Shown here: positions 26,011 to 33,895 of the stretch, piece by piece | Position numbering within the stretch: the first letter of the stretch is position 1 | Layout of the letters: every line of letters begins with the position of its first letter | NCBI GenBank assembly: GCA_030824805.1 | Contig: JAPJRC010000009.1 | Coordinates: 1-54,844, forward strand | DNA from: Micavibrio sp. | GTDB lineage: Bacteria > Pseudomonadota > Alphaproteobacteria > Micavibrionales > Micavibrionaceae | Reading direction: 5' to 3' | DNA: 54,844 bases | Notes under the pieces: generated by a model | The model's database searches: none | What the model saw: only the letters and a program-made list of their open reading frames with translations | Told to the model about the DNA's origin: nothing | Translations under genes and position numbers: made by a program

Positions 26011-26322
26011 CTATTTTTTAGGAAAACAATGCGCGAACGTGTCCGGCACCTTACAGGGAATAACCTCTACGCTCTCCCAAACTTTTCCGGAGATATAAGG
26101 TTCCCGTTTTAACCATTCATCCAGAGCGGCGCGGTCCGGAAAATCCATGACCATGACCGATCCATACATCTTGCCTTCGTCGTTCATCATGGCGGCGCCG
26201 ATCAGCTGGTTGCCGCTGGCAACGGAATCCGCGCAGGTTTTCAAATGCGCATCGCGCGCGGCCATGCGACGCTCCAATGCGCCTTCGTCCGTTCCGTCTT
26301 TTCCTATGACGATAAACTGCAT
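26011..26322 (-). CDS. YciI family protein
   Basis: A 103-residue YciI-like ferredoxin-fold protein. The N-terminal MQFIVIGKDG strand, RMAARDAHLKTCADSV, and the DFPDRAALDEWLKREPYISGKVW block are typical, including the conserved histidine and aspartate pair of the family. The function is unknown in most members. It sits 1 base after the ispA stop and 47 bases before dxs on the same strand, so it belongs to the isoprenoid operon by position. Confidence 0.88.
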   Translation of the reverse strand: MQFIVIGKDGTDEGALERRMAARDAHLKTCADSVASGNQLIGAAMMNDEGKMYGSVMVMDFPDRAALDEWLKREPYISGKVWESVEVIPCKVPDTFAHCFPKK

Positions 26323-26323
26323 C

Positions 26324-27235
26324 TTAGGAACGTCTTTGCAGAACGTAGTGGGCGAGTTCTTTCAGCGTGTCGGCACGGCCTTCGAACACATTCAGGTGAC
26401 GGCAGGCTTGTGCGACCAGCATTTCGGCGCGCTGTCTTGCCTGCTCCTTACCCATCGTCGAAACGAATGTCGACTTGCCTGCTTTTTCATCCTGATTGGC
26501 GGGCTTGCCCGTCATCGCGGAAGGTTCTTCCACGTCGAGAATGTCGTCGGTTACCTGGAAGGCGAGGCCGAGATCATATGCATAAGCGCACAGCGCTTTC
26601 TTGTGCACTTCATCCGCCTTGCCGAGGATGGCACCGGATTCACAGGCGAAAGCCATCAACTTTCCGGTTTTCATACGCTGCATGCGGGAAATGGTGCCAT
26701 AGTCGAATTCTTCGTTTTCACCGATAAGGTCGAGCATCTGGCCGCCGACCATACCTTGCGGGCCCGAAGCTTCAGCAAGCTTGCGCACCAGTTCGACGCG
26801 CACGTAAGGATCAGGGTGCGTGTCGCGATCGGACAGAACTTCGAACGCGAGCGTAAGCAAAGCATCGCCTGCGAGAATGGCTGTCGCTTCATCGTAACGG
26901 ATGTGCACGGTCGGAACGCCGCGGCGCAGATCGGAATTGTCCATTGCGGGAAGGTCGTCGTGTACAAGCGAATAGCAGTGCAGGAATTCCACGGCGGCGG
27001 CGGTTCTGCGCGCGCGGGCCGGATCGACATTGAAAAGCTTTGCCGACTGCATCACCATGAACGGGCGCAGACGTTTACCGCCGGAAAGAACGCCGTGGCG
27101 CATGGCATCGTAAAGGCGCTGTTCGGCAAGATCCGTTTCAGGGAGCAAACGCGAGATCGTCTTGTTGACGCCGACAACACATTCTTCCAGCGCTTCTTGC
27201 AGCGTCTGTGACGCCTCTCTAGGTGATGGGGCCAT
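26324..27235 (-). CDS. ispA: Farnesyl (polyprenyl) diphosphate synthase IspA
   Basis: Short-chain trans-prenyltransferase of 303 residues, adding isopentenyl units to make farnesyl (or geranylgeranyl) diphosphate. The first aspartate motif DDLPAMDNSD starts at D93, with GGKRLRP before it; the second, DDILDVEE, is near residue 230. The chain-length-determining residues before the first motif (HCYSLVH) are those of FPP synthases. It follows xseB, as in most alphaproteobacteria. Confidence 0.95.
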   Translation of the reverse strand: MAPSPREASQTLQEALEECVVGVNKTISRLLPETDLAEQRLYDAMRHGVLSGGKRLRPFMVMQSAKLFNVDPARARRTAAAVEFLHCYSLVHDDLPAMDNSDLRRGVPTVHIRYDEATAILAGDALLTLAFEVLSDRDTHPDPYVRVELVRKLAEASGPQGMVGGQMLDLIGENEEFDYGTISRMQRMKTGKLMAFACESGAILGKADEVHKKALCAYAYDLGLAFQVTDDILDVEEPSAMTGKPANQDEKAGKSTFVSTMGKEQARQRAEMLVAQACRHLNVFEGRADTLKELAHYVLQRRS

Positions 27236-27256
27236 TCTCTTGCGTTCTCCGGATTT

Positions 27257-27502
27257 CTATTCTTGGGGGTCAAAGGCCTCGGCCCGCGGTGTGCCGTCGG
27301 GGGAGAGGCTGATTTTTTCGATTTTGAGGCGGGCTTCGGCCAGCTTTTTTTCACAATAGGTTTTTAGTGCAATGCCGCGTTCATAGGACGCGATCGACTC
27401 TTCAAGCGGTGCTTTGCCGGATTCCAGGGCGCGCACAATCTCTTCCAGCTCGCCAAGCGCTTTCTCAAAGCTAATATTATCAATGGGTTGCGCTTGCGCC
27501 AT
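27257..27502 (-). CDS. xseB: Exodeoxyribonuclease VII small subunit XseB
   Basis: An 81-residue protein of the usual XseB size: ISFEKALGELEEIVRALESGKAPLEESIASYERGIALKTYCEKKLAEARLKIEKI is the family core and forms a coiled coil. With XseA it makes exonuclease VII, which degrades single-stranded DNA. It starts the xseB-ispA-yciI-dxs run. The 160 bases before it hold a few AT-rich promoter-like elements for the opposite-strand small gene. Confidence 0.95.
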   Translation of the reverse strand: MAQAQPIDNISFEKALGELEEIVRALESGKAPLEESIASYERGIALKTYCEKKLAEARLKIEKISLSPDGTPRAEAFDPQE

Positions 27503-27662
27503 ATCCTGAAGAATCCTCTAACCAGCCCCTATTATGCAGGGCCGGATCATATGTCAGTTACGCCAAATGTGCAAGGCAGGGCCAAGGTCTTTGCAAAACA
27601 ATCCGGGGCGATTCAGGGGTATAATCATTAATATACATAAGAACCACGGAAGGAGCACGACC

Positions 27663-27800
27663 ATGGCACAACAAACACAAGAACAGGCTAGACCCCTTAA
27701 CACGATGACGATGTACACATGGCGGCTGAACCGTCACGAGGCGGAAAAGCGCGAAGAGTCCGTCAACCGCGAGATTATGCGCCGCCAGCACGCCAACTAA
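27663..27800 (+). CDS. Small hypothetical protein, 45 residues
   Basis: A short charged protein beginning MAQQTQEQARPLNTMTMYTW and ending in RRQHAN. AAGGAG lies 7 bases before the ATG, one of the strongest ribosome-binding sites in the window, and a TATAAT at 27620-27625 lies 38 bases upstream as a possible -10 element. The C-terminal half is a single predicted charged helix. No function is known to me. It is divergent from xseB and convergent with the HDAC-family gene. Confidence 0.6.
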   Translation: MAQQTQEQARPLNTMTMYTWRLNRHEAEKREESVNREIMRRQHAN

Positions 27801-27808
27801 GGCGTTAA

Positions 27809-28735
27809 CTAAATCCCCGCCAGCGCCCTCAGATGTGAGGCGACGCTGGTTTTCAGGGCAGCCAGATTATAGCCCCCCTCCAGCACGGAAACGACACGGC
27901 CTTGCGCCGTCTCGTCGGCTATCTTCACCAATTCTGCCGTAACCCATGCGAAATCCTCTTCCACCAGATTGATCTGGGCGAGGGGGTCGTCCTTGTGCGC
28001 ATCGAACCCTGCGGAGAGCATCAGAAGCTCAGGTGCAAAACGTCTCAATGCAGGAAAAACCTTTGCATTATAAAGTGTTCTGAATTTTTCCGAACCTGAT
28101 TCAGGAGGTAGGGTGAAGTTCATGACACTCTCTTCATTGTCGTCTTCCAGACCTGTCATCGGCCACAACGGATATTGATGCGTGGATATAAACAGGATGG
28201 TGCCGTCGTGTCTGCGTGTCATGGAATCGGTGCCGTTGCCGTGATGGACGTCAAAATCGACGATAGCCACTTTTTTAAAACCGTGTGTTATCTGGGCGTG
28301 ACGGGCGGCGATGAACACGCTGTTGAACAGGCAAAACCCCATGGAGACCGCGGGTTCGGCGTGATGGCCGGGCGGGCGCATGGCGCTGAAGGCGCGCGTG
28401 GTTTTACCCGCAGCTATGTCATCGACTGCCGAGCAGGCCGCACCGGCCGCATACAGCGCGGCGTCCAGTGACCCGGGTGACACGATCGTGTCGGAATCAA
28501 TCTGGTTGTGGCCGTGATCGGGGATGTTGTCTCGAACATTTTCGATATAACTGAAAGGGTGGGCCGCCATAATCTGTTCTTCGGTGGCGGTGCGCACTTC
28601 GCCGCGTGGCAGGTCTGAAAAAGGCGCTTCCGAAAGCAATTGATGAATAACCTTCAGGCGGTCGGCCCGTTCGGGATGCGAAAACCCCGTATCGTGGTAA
28701 AGGCCGGATTCATGGGTGTAAACAGTCGTTTTCAT
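27809..28735 (-). CDS. Histone-deacetylase-family amidohydrolase
   Basis: A zinc-dependent deacetylase-like protein of 308 residues, of the type called acetylpolyamine amidohydrolase or HDAC-like in bacteria. The motifs are MRPPGHHAE with the catalytic His-His pair, IVDFDVHHGNGT with the metal-binding Asp and His, LSAGFDAHKDDPLA with the second metal Asp, and EGGYN. The physiological substrate is not evident. The ATG at 28735 is preferred because GGAAAG precedes it; an ATG at 28747 is in frame. This family often neighbours xseB and ispA in alphaproteobacteria. Confidence 0.93.
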   Translation of the reverse strand: MKTTVYTHESGLYHDTGFSHPERADRLKVIHQLLSEAPFSDLPRGEVRTATEEQIMAAHPFSYIENVRDNIPDHGHNQIDSDTIVSPGSLDAALYAAGAACSAVDDIAAGKTTRAFSAMRPPGHHAEPAVSMGFCLFNSVFIAARHAQITHGFKKVAIVDFDVHHGNGTDSMTRRHDGTILFISTHQYPLWPMTGLEDDNEESVMNFTLPPESGSEKFRTLYNAKVFPALRRFAPELLMLSAGFDAHKDDPLAQINLVEEDFAWVTAELVKIADETAQGRVVSVLEGGYNLAALKTSVASHLRALAGI

Positions 28736-28807
28736 ATGGCTTTCCATTTGAGAGCGTTGTCATTATCATGCCTTCTCAACGCGAACTTTCAACCGATACT
28801 TTTCCCA

Positions 28808-30058
28808 ATGGCTTCCGGTATTCATTCGACAATCCGATCGCTTAAAAACCGCCTGCTGCTGCGCTGGGTGCCAAAATGGTATGGCGCGTTCTCCGATCCG
28901 GCCGGCGGTTTTTACGAGCGGCTGGGCAAAGGTTTCAAACCGGTTTTCACAGGGCAGCGGCGGCTCGTGACACAATGCAGGCAACTTTCGATTTACAGCC
29001 ATGCTTCCTATATTCAAAACAAGGCTTTATTTAAAAATATTAAAGCACAGTTTGAATTCATTTTGGCGCATTACCACGATCCTGACACGGGGTTATGGTA
29101 TTTTTCGCTGGAAGATAACGGGGCGATCAAAGACCGCACCTGTGATCTGTATGCGCTGAGCTTTGTGATCTTTTCCTTCTCGCATTATTACCGCGCCACG
29201 GGAGACGAGCGCGCCCGCACCGCTGCGCGTCAGGTGTTAGAACTGATCGACACGCGTTTTCGTCTCGAGGAGCTGCCGGGCTTTGCCGAAGCGCTGGATA
29301 TGCGTGGACGGCCTTTGCCGCAGATGCGCCGCCAGAATCCGCACATGCATTTGTTCGAGGCCTGCCTGTTCGCTTCCGAAGTCTGGGGCGATGAAATTTA
29401 CGAAAAAATGGCGGACGAAATGGTCGTCCTGTTCCGGACGTATTTTTTCAACGCGCAGGAACAGACACTGACGGAATTTTTCAGCGACGCACTGCATCCG
29501 CATTTCGAGCAGGGTGACCGTCTGGAGCCGGGCCATTATTTCGAATGGGTCTGGCTTTTGAAAAAACACGCCGAACACAAGAACGATCCTGCGCTTCACG
29601 ATGGCACCTGCGCCGTTCTTTTGGATTGGGCGAACCGTTACGGCTGGGATGATGTTTATGGCGGTATCTACGATACCCTGTCACCCAAAGGCGCGGTTCT
29701 GGCCGACACGAAGCGGATCTGGCCGTTCTGCGAGGCGCTCAAGGCCAACGCGCTGATGCTGAACGCCGCGCGCGACCGTCAGGCTATCAAAGACCGTGTG
29801 TCCGATATGGTCGATGTGTTTGAATCGAAATATATGCAGGAACGCGGATTCTGGACGGAATGGCTGACCCGCGATTTGACGCCCGCTGCCGATTACATGC
29901 CCGGCACCACGCCGTACCATGTTTATTTCGGCATCATGGAAACATGGGATGTGATCGAGAAAAGGGGCAAGAGCGTTTCGATGTTCGCATCGGTGGAGGA
30001 GCGGCTTTACAGCCTGCGCCGCGCGATCTCCAAACTCATGAAGCGGCTTCGTTCTTAA
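28808..30058 (+). CDS. AGE-family epimerase/isomerase (N-acylglucosamine 2-epimerase fold)
   Basis: A 416-residue alpha/alpha-barrel protein of the AGE/mannose-isomerase type. GGFYERL, RRLVTQCRQLSIYSHA and the later NPHMHLFEACL, GHYFEWVWLL and RIWPFCEALKAN blocks contain the conserved arginine, histidines and glutamates of the active site. Likely substrates are mannose, mannose 6-phosphate or a related sugar. The start at 28808 gives the usual N-terminus; the frame continues further upstream over the HDAC start. Its last 4 bases overlap the lipoprotein gene on the other strand. Confidence 0.88.
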   Translation: MASGIHSTIRSLKNRLLLRWVPKWYGAFSDPAGGFYERLGKGFKPVFTGQRRLVTQCRQLSIYSHASYIQNKALFKNIKAQFEFILAHYHDPDTGLWYFSLEDNGAIKDRTCDLYALSFVIFSFSHYYRATGDERARTAARQVLELIDTRFRLEELPGFAEALDMRGRPLPQMRRQNPHMHLFEACLFASEVWGDEIYEKMADEMVVLFRTYFFNAQEQTLTEFFSDALHPHFEQGDRLEPGHYFEWVWLLKKHAEHKNDPALHDGTCAVLLDWANRYGWDDVYGGIYDTLSPKGAVLADTKRIWPFCEALKANALMLNAARDRQAIKDRVSDMVDVFESKYMQERGFWTEWLTRDLTPAADYMPGTTPYHVYFGIMETWDVIEKRGKSVSMFASVEERLYSLRRAISKLMKRLRS

Positions 30059-30717
30059 TTCTTGACCGTTTTGGGTGTTTCCTGCGGCGCGGCGGCCAAA
30101 TGACGCTGGTTGTAGGCAAGCTGTTCCGGCGTCAATTGTAATCCCACGATCACACTGAAATTCTCGCCCTCGGCCTTGTCCGGTATCGGCATGCTTTGGA
30201 ACACGCTTTCCGTCTGGTTCAGATCGTTCTGGTTTGCGCCATAGGCGAGGGACGCTGCAAAGATTTCCTTGGAAACGACATTTCCGGTCTCATCTGTCAC
30301 GGCCACGAAATACGGGTAGGCAAAGCTCGGCTTGTCGCTTGGTTTTACGCGCGCCTTTGGTCCTGTCTTGCCGTAAAGCGCGATATCGATCTGCATGACG
30401 ATGCCGCCGTTTTCGAGGCGGCATGTGTTCTGCACGCTGCGGATTTCGACTTCCGATGTTTTGGTGGCATCGGTTGGTTTTTCCGGATCGTTGAATTCCA
30501 CCAGTTGTTTCAGATCGGGGCGCACCGACACAGGTGGGCAATTGCCGTCATACACGGGAAGTTTCTTTTTCTCTTCCTTCGGGTCGCTGATGCTGGCGAC
30601 GGAGGTGGCCAGCGAGTCGTATCCGCTGGAAAGATCGTTCTTCAAACCTTCGAAGGTCGAACAGCCGGAAAGGGCGACCAGGGAAGCAAGTACCAGAAAT
30701 GTCGGGGCGAATTTCAT
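30055..30717 (-). CDS. Conserved lipoprotein, about 220 residues
   Basis: The N-terminus MKFAPTFLVLASLVALSGCSTF is a lipoprotein signal with lipobox LSGC, so C19 is probably lipidated. After a DPKEEKKKLPVYDGNCPPVSVRPDL segment comes a beta-rich domain (VRSVQNTCRLENGGIVMQIDIALYGKTG). The C-terminus resembles proteins annotated only as hypothetical in alphaproteobacteria. The start at 30717 is used because an upstream TTG would put the signal inside the protein. The location is presumably the inner leaflet of the outer membrane. Confidence 0.8.
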   Translation of the reverse strand: MKFAPTFLVLASLVALSGCSTFEGLKNDLSSGYDSLATSVASISDPKEEKKKLPVYDGNCPPVSVRPDLKQLVEFNDPEKPTDATKTSEVEIRSVQNTCRLENGGIVMQIDIALYGKTGPKARVKPSDKPSFAYPYFVAVTDETGNVVSKEIFAASLAYGANQNDLNQTESVFQSMPIPDKAEGENFSVIVGLQLTPEQLAYNQRHLAAAPQETPKTVKN

Positions 30718-30814
30718 GGAAGAGAGGATAGGCCAAGCATCCGCCCCTGACAAGGCTGGCTTTTAATGGATTTAGCCATGGATTTTGCAGGCCCGCTCCG
30801 CTATATAAGCGTCT

Positions 30815-31780
30815 ATGGAAAAACGGCCGTTAACACTTCTGCTTTCTGCGCCGCGCGGCTTTTGCGCTGGCGTGGACCGTGCCATCCAGATTGTCGAAAA
30901 AGCGATCGAAAAATACGGCGCGCCGGTCTATGTACGCCATGAAATCGTTCATAACAAATTTGTCGTGGATTCGCTGCGCGCGCAGGGTGCCGTTTTTGTC
31001 GAAGAGCTTTCTGAGATTCCCGATGATGGCCGCCCCGTTATTTTCTCTGCCCACGGCGTGCCCAAATCCGTTCCCGCCGAAGCCAAAACCCGCGAGATGT
31101 TTTTCATCGATGCGACATGCCCTTTGGTGAGCAAGGTTCACAAGGAAGCCGAGAAACACCACGAGCTTGGCCGTCAGGTTGTCCTGATCGGCCACGCCGG
31201 CCATCCGGAAGTGATCGGCACGATGGGGCAGTTGCCCGCAAACGCCGTTATCCTTGTTGAAACGGTAGAGGATGTGCAGAGACTGGATATACCTGTCGAT
31301 ACCAATCTTGCTTTCTGCACGCAAACGACCTTGTCTGTCGATGATACCGCAGATGTCGTGGCGGCGCTGAAGGCCAAATATCCGGCTATCATAGGTCCGG
31401 GGCGGGAAGATATCTGCTACGCCACCACCAATCGCCAGGAAGCGGTGAAGGCCATCGCGCCGCGTTGTGATGCGCTGATGGTTATTGGTGCCCCGAACTC
31501 TTCGAACTCCAACCGTCTGGTCGAAGTCGGCGTAGCCTACGGCTGCGAAAAGGCGATGCTTGTGCAGCGTGCCTCGGATATCCAGTGGAACTGGTTTGAC
31601 GGCATCAACACGCTGGGGCTTACCGCCGGTGCCTCCGCTCCGGATATTCTGATCAACGAAGTGATCGAGGCCTTGAAGGAGCGTTTTGCCGTAACGCTGG
31701 AAGAAGTGGCGATCACGCAGGAAAACGTGGTTTTCAATATCCCCCGCATCCTGCGTGATGCCGAGGAAAAAGTGGCTTGA
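30815..31780 (+). CDS. ispH: 4-hydroxy-3-methylbut-2-enyl diphosphate reductase IspH
   Basis: Final step of the MEP pathway, giving IPP and DMAPP. The 321-residue protein carries the three [4Fe-4S] cysteines C17 (PRGFCAGV), C102 (DATCPLV) and C201 (ICYATTNRQ), and the T-Q pair TQTTLS. It leads the ispH-thrB-rnhA block, a common alphaproteobacterial arrangement. Confidence 0.98.
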   Translation: MEKRPLTLLLSAPRGFCAGVDRAIQIVEKAIEKYGAPVYVRHEIVHNKFVVDSLRAQGAVFVEELSEIPDDGRPVIFSAHGVPKSVPAEAKTREMFFIDATCPLVSKVHKEAEKHHELGRQVVLIGHAGHPEVIGTMGQLPANAVILVETVEDVQRLDIPVDTNLAFCTQTTLSVDDTADVVAALKAKYPAIIGPGREDICYATTNRQEAVKAIAPRCDALMVIGAPNSSNSNRLVEVGVAYGCEKAMLVQRASDIQWNWFDGINTLGLTAGASAPDILINEVIEALKERFAVTLEEVAITQENVVFNIPRILRDAEEKVA

Positions 31781-31810
31781 TTTAGCCTAAACCCTTGTCC
31801 ATGCTGTGTT

Positions 31811-32770
31811 ATGGCCGTTTACACCAAAGTTTCCGCGGAAGACCTGTCTTCGTTTTTAACCTCGTACAATATAGGAACGCTTGTTTCGCACGAAGGTATT
31901 GAGGCAGGCGTGTCGAACACGAATTATTTTGTCGACACAACGACCGGGCGCTATGTCCTGACCTTGTTCGAACCGCACCGCGTGCATGCGGAAGAAATTC
32001 CATTCTTTATGAATTACACGATCTGTCTCGAAGATCACGGCGTACCGTGCCCTAAAACGCTCGTGCGCAAGGACGGTTCCACAAGCGCCACATTGAATGA
32101 CCGGCCTGCGGCGCTCTTTTCGCTGTTGCATGGTGAAGGTGCCACCGTGTCCACGCTCACGCCTGCCATGTGTGAAAGCGCAGGCGAGGTTCTGGCGCGC
32201 ATGCATATGGCCGCCCAATATTATAAGGCGACATCGCCCAACCATTTCGGCCCGCGCAGGTGGCAGGACTGGCTTACGATGATAGGGCCGGACATGAACC
32301 GGATTGCCGACGGACTTTATAAGTTCGCGGCCGATGAATATGATTATGTGGGCTCCCACTGGCCCAAGGATTTACCGGCAGGCGCAATTCACGCGGATTA
32401 TTTCCCGGACAATGTTTTCTTCGATGGGGACGAAGTCACAGGTGTGATCGACTTCCATTTCGTATGCACCGATATTTTTGCCTATGATCTCGCCATCGCC
32501 GTCAACGCATGGTCGTTCGATGAAAACAATGAATTCCGCAAAGACCGTATGGATGCACTCATGCGCGGTTATCAATCCATGCGTCCGCTCTCGCCGGACG
32601 AGCAGCGTTCCATGGCCGTGCTTTTGCGCGCTGCCGCTCTGCGTTTCCTGCTTTCGCGGATCGAGGAAAAGCTGAAATGGAAACCGGATGATTTCATGAA
32701 ACCGCACGATCCGATGGTTTTTGAAAAACGCCTGCGCCATTTTCAACTGACAGGATACATCATTCCATGA
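31811..32770 (+). CDS. thrB: Homoserine kinase ThrB (APH-type)
   Basis: A 319-residue kinase of the aminoglycoside-phosphotransferase fold, the form of homoserine kinase used by alphaproteobacteria. AIHADYFPDNVFF with the catalytic aspartate is followed by VIDFHFVCTDIFAYDLAIAVNAW, the metal-binding region. The N-terminal SNTNYFVDTTTGRYVLTLFE is the ATP-binding lobe. Four bases overlap with rnhA, so the pair is coupled. Confidence 0.93.
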   Translation: MAVYTKVSAEDLSSFLTSYNIGTLVSHEGIEAGVSNTNYFVDTTTGRYVLTLFEPHRVHAEEIPFFMNYTICLEDHGVPCPKTLVRKDGSTSATLNDRPAALFSLLHGEGATVSTLTPAMCESAGEVLARMHMAAQYYKATSPNHFGPRRWQDWLTMIGPDMNRIADGLYKFAADEYDYVGSHWPKDLPAGAIHADYFPDNVFFDGDEVTGVIDFHFVCTDIFAYDLAIAVNAWSFDENNEFRKDRMDALMRGYQSMRPLSPDEQRSMAVLLRAAALRFLLSRIEEKLKWKPDDFMKPHDPMVFEKRLRHFQLTGYIIP

Positions 32771-33183
32771 CGGTGGAGATTTTCACCGACGGCGCGTGTT
32801 CCGGCAATCCCGGTCCGGGCGGATGGGCAGCGCTGCTGCGTTACAACGGCGTGGAAAAAGAGATTTCCGGCGGCGAACATGAAACCACCAACAACCGCAT
32901 GGAAATGATGGCTGTCATCATGGGCCTTGCGGCATTGAAGAAGCCCAGCACGGTCACGCTCTATACGGATTCCCAGTATGTCCAGCGCGGTGTAACCGAA
33001 TGGATGAAAGGCTGGAAAGCCAAAGGTTGGCCCGACAGAATCAAGAATCAGGATCTTTGGCAGCGAATCGATTCCGCGATTCAGGTTCATAATGTGAAAT
33101 TCGTGTGGGTACGCGGGCACGACGGTCACGAAGAGAACGAGCGTGTGGATAAGCTGGCAGTCGCCGCGATTCCAAAGCGTTAG
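32767..33183 (+). CDS. rnhA: Ribonuclease HI
   Basis: A 138-residue RNase H that cleaves the RNA of RNA-DNA hybrids. The catalytic DEDD residues are D8 (FTDGA), E46 (NNRMEMMAV), D68 (YTDSQYV) and D128 (ERVDKLA), with the helper histidine in the RGHDGH loop. It overlaps thrB by 4 bases. Confidence 0.97.
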   Translation: MTVEIFTDGACSGNPGPGGWAALLRYNGVEKEISGGEHETTNNRMEMMAVIMGLAALKKPSTVTLYTDSQYVQRGVTEWMKGWKAKGWPDRIKNQDLWQRIDSAIQVHNVKFVWVRGHDGHEENERVDKLAVAAIPKR

Positions 33184-33297
33184 TAAATCTTGCTAACAGA
33201 TTATACACAGGGGTAGGAGCGACAGCTCGGAACTTTTAAGATTCCATTAATGTTTGCAAACCAGAGTCGAAGTGAACGGGAAACAAGGAGGTTTGCC

Positions 33298-33786
33298 ATG
33301 ACACACCAGATCACGGTTGAAACAACGAATACGCTTAAAGCCAACGACAACAAGCTTGCGCCTTCGTCTACCCTCACATCGAATGCCACTGATAATATTT
33401 TGCTGCCAATACCGCCAGCGAGCACACGCGACGCGATGGAACTGGAAATATACGCACGCTTTATGCGCCATCTTCGCCTTGTGCCGAACAGCCGCATGGA
33501 AATCAAAATCCTGTCCGCCATCCAGTTTACATCCGACATGATGGATCTGAACGATGCCATCGTGTCGAAAACGCTGGCGGATATGGGGCTGAGAGCGCCG
33601 AGAAGGGCGTTCCCCGAATCCTATCTGGAGCATGTTGATCGTAGCCTCATGCGGTCCGGATGGGATGTCGGCGGTCCCTGCGCGTCTTCCATCGAAATGA
33701 AACAGCATTGGGATATCAGTGGAGAAGATAAATTCGCAGCCTTCCGCCGCGAACATTCGTTGGTGAACGAGTCTGTCCGCGTTTAA
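33298..33786 (+). CDS. Conserved hypothetical protein, 162 residues
   Basis: The start at 33298 is preceded by AAGGAGG at the right spacing, one of the best ribosome-binding sites in the window. The first 40 residues are low-complexity and polar (TVETTNTLKANDNKLAPSSTLTS), and the rest is helical with ELEIYARFMRHLRLVPNSRMEIKIL and an arginine-rich middle. There is no signal peptide. The function is unknown. It is followed by hairpins and the convergent PBP1A gene. Confidence 0.7.
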   Translation: MTHQITVETTNTLKANDNKLAPSSTLTSNATDNILLPIPPASTRDAMELEIYARFMRHLRLVPNSRMEIKILSAIQFTSDMMDLNDAIVSKTLADMGLRAPRRAFPESYLEHVDRSLMRSGWDVGGPCASSIEMKQHWDISGEDKFAAFRREHSLVNESVRV

Positions 33787-33794
33787 ACGCAGAT

Positions 33795-33871
33795 CCTACC
33801 TTCAAGGTAGGTAAGGGCTTTGCCACCGATCCTGACGCGATCGCCCCGTAGCTTAACGGCTGCGGGGCGAT
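33795..33871. terminator. Two hairpins without U-tract between convergent genes
   Basis: The first is CCTACCTT-C-AAGGTAGG (33795-33811), an almost perfect inverted repeat. The second is ATCGCCCCG (33840-33848) paired with CGGGGCGAT (33863-33871) around a 14-base loop. Neither is followed by a T-run on either strand, so these are either factor-dependent or RNA-stabilising ends for the gene at 33298 and the PBP1A gene. Confidence 0.4.
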
Positions 33872-33895
33872 TGTGATAATGGCTCTACATGCGCC

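Noticed and set aside
28769..28846. A 25-codon frame beginning MPSQRELSTD before the AGE gene
   Set aside because: It ends early and out of frame with the epimerase; no ribosome-binding site and no support.
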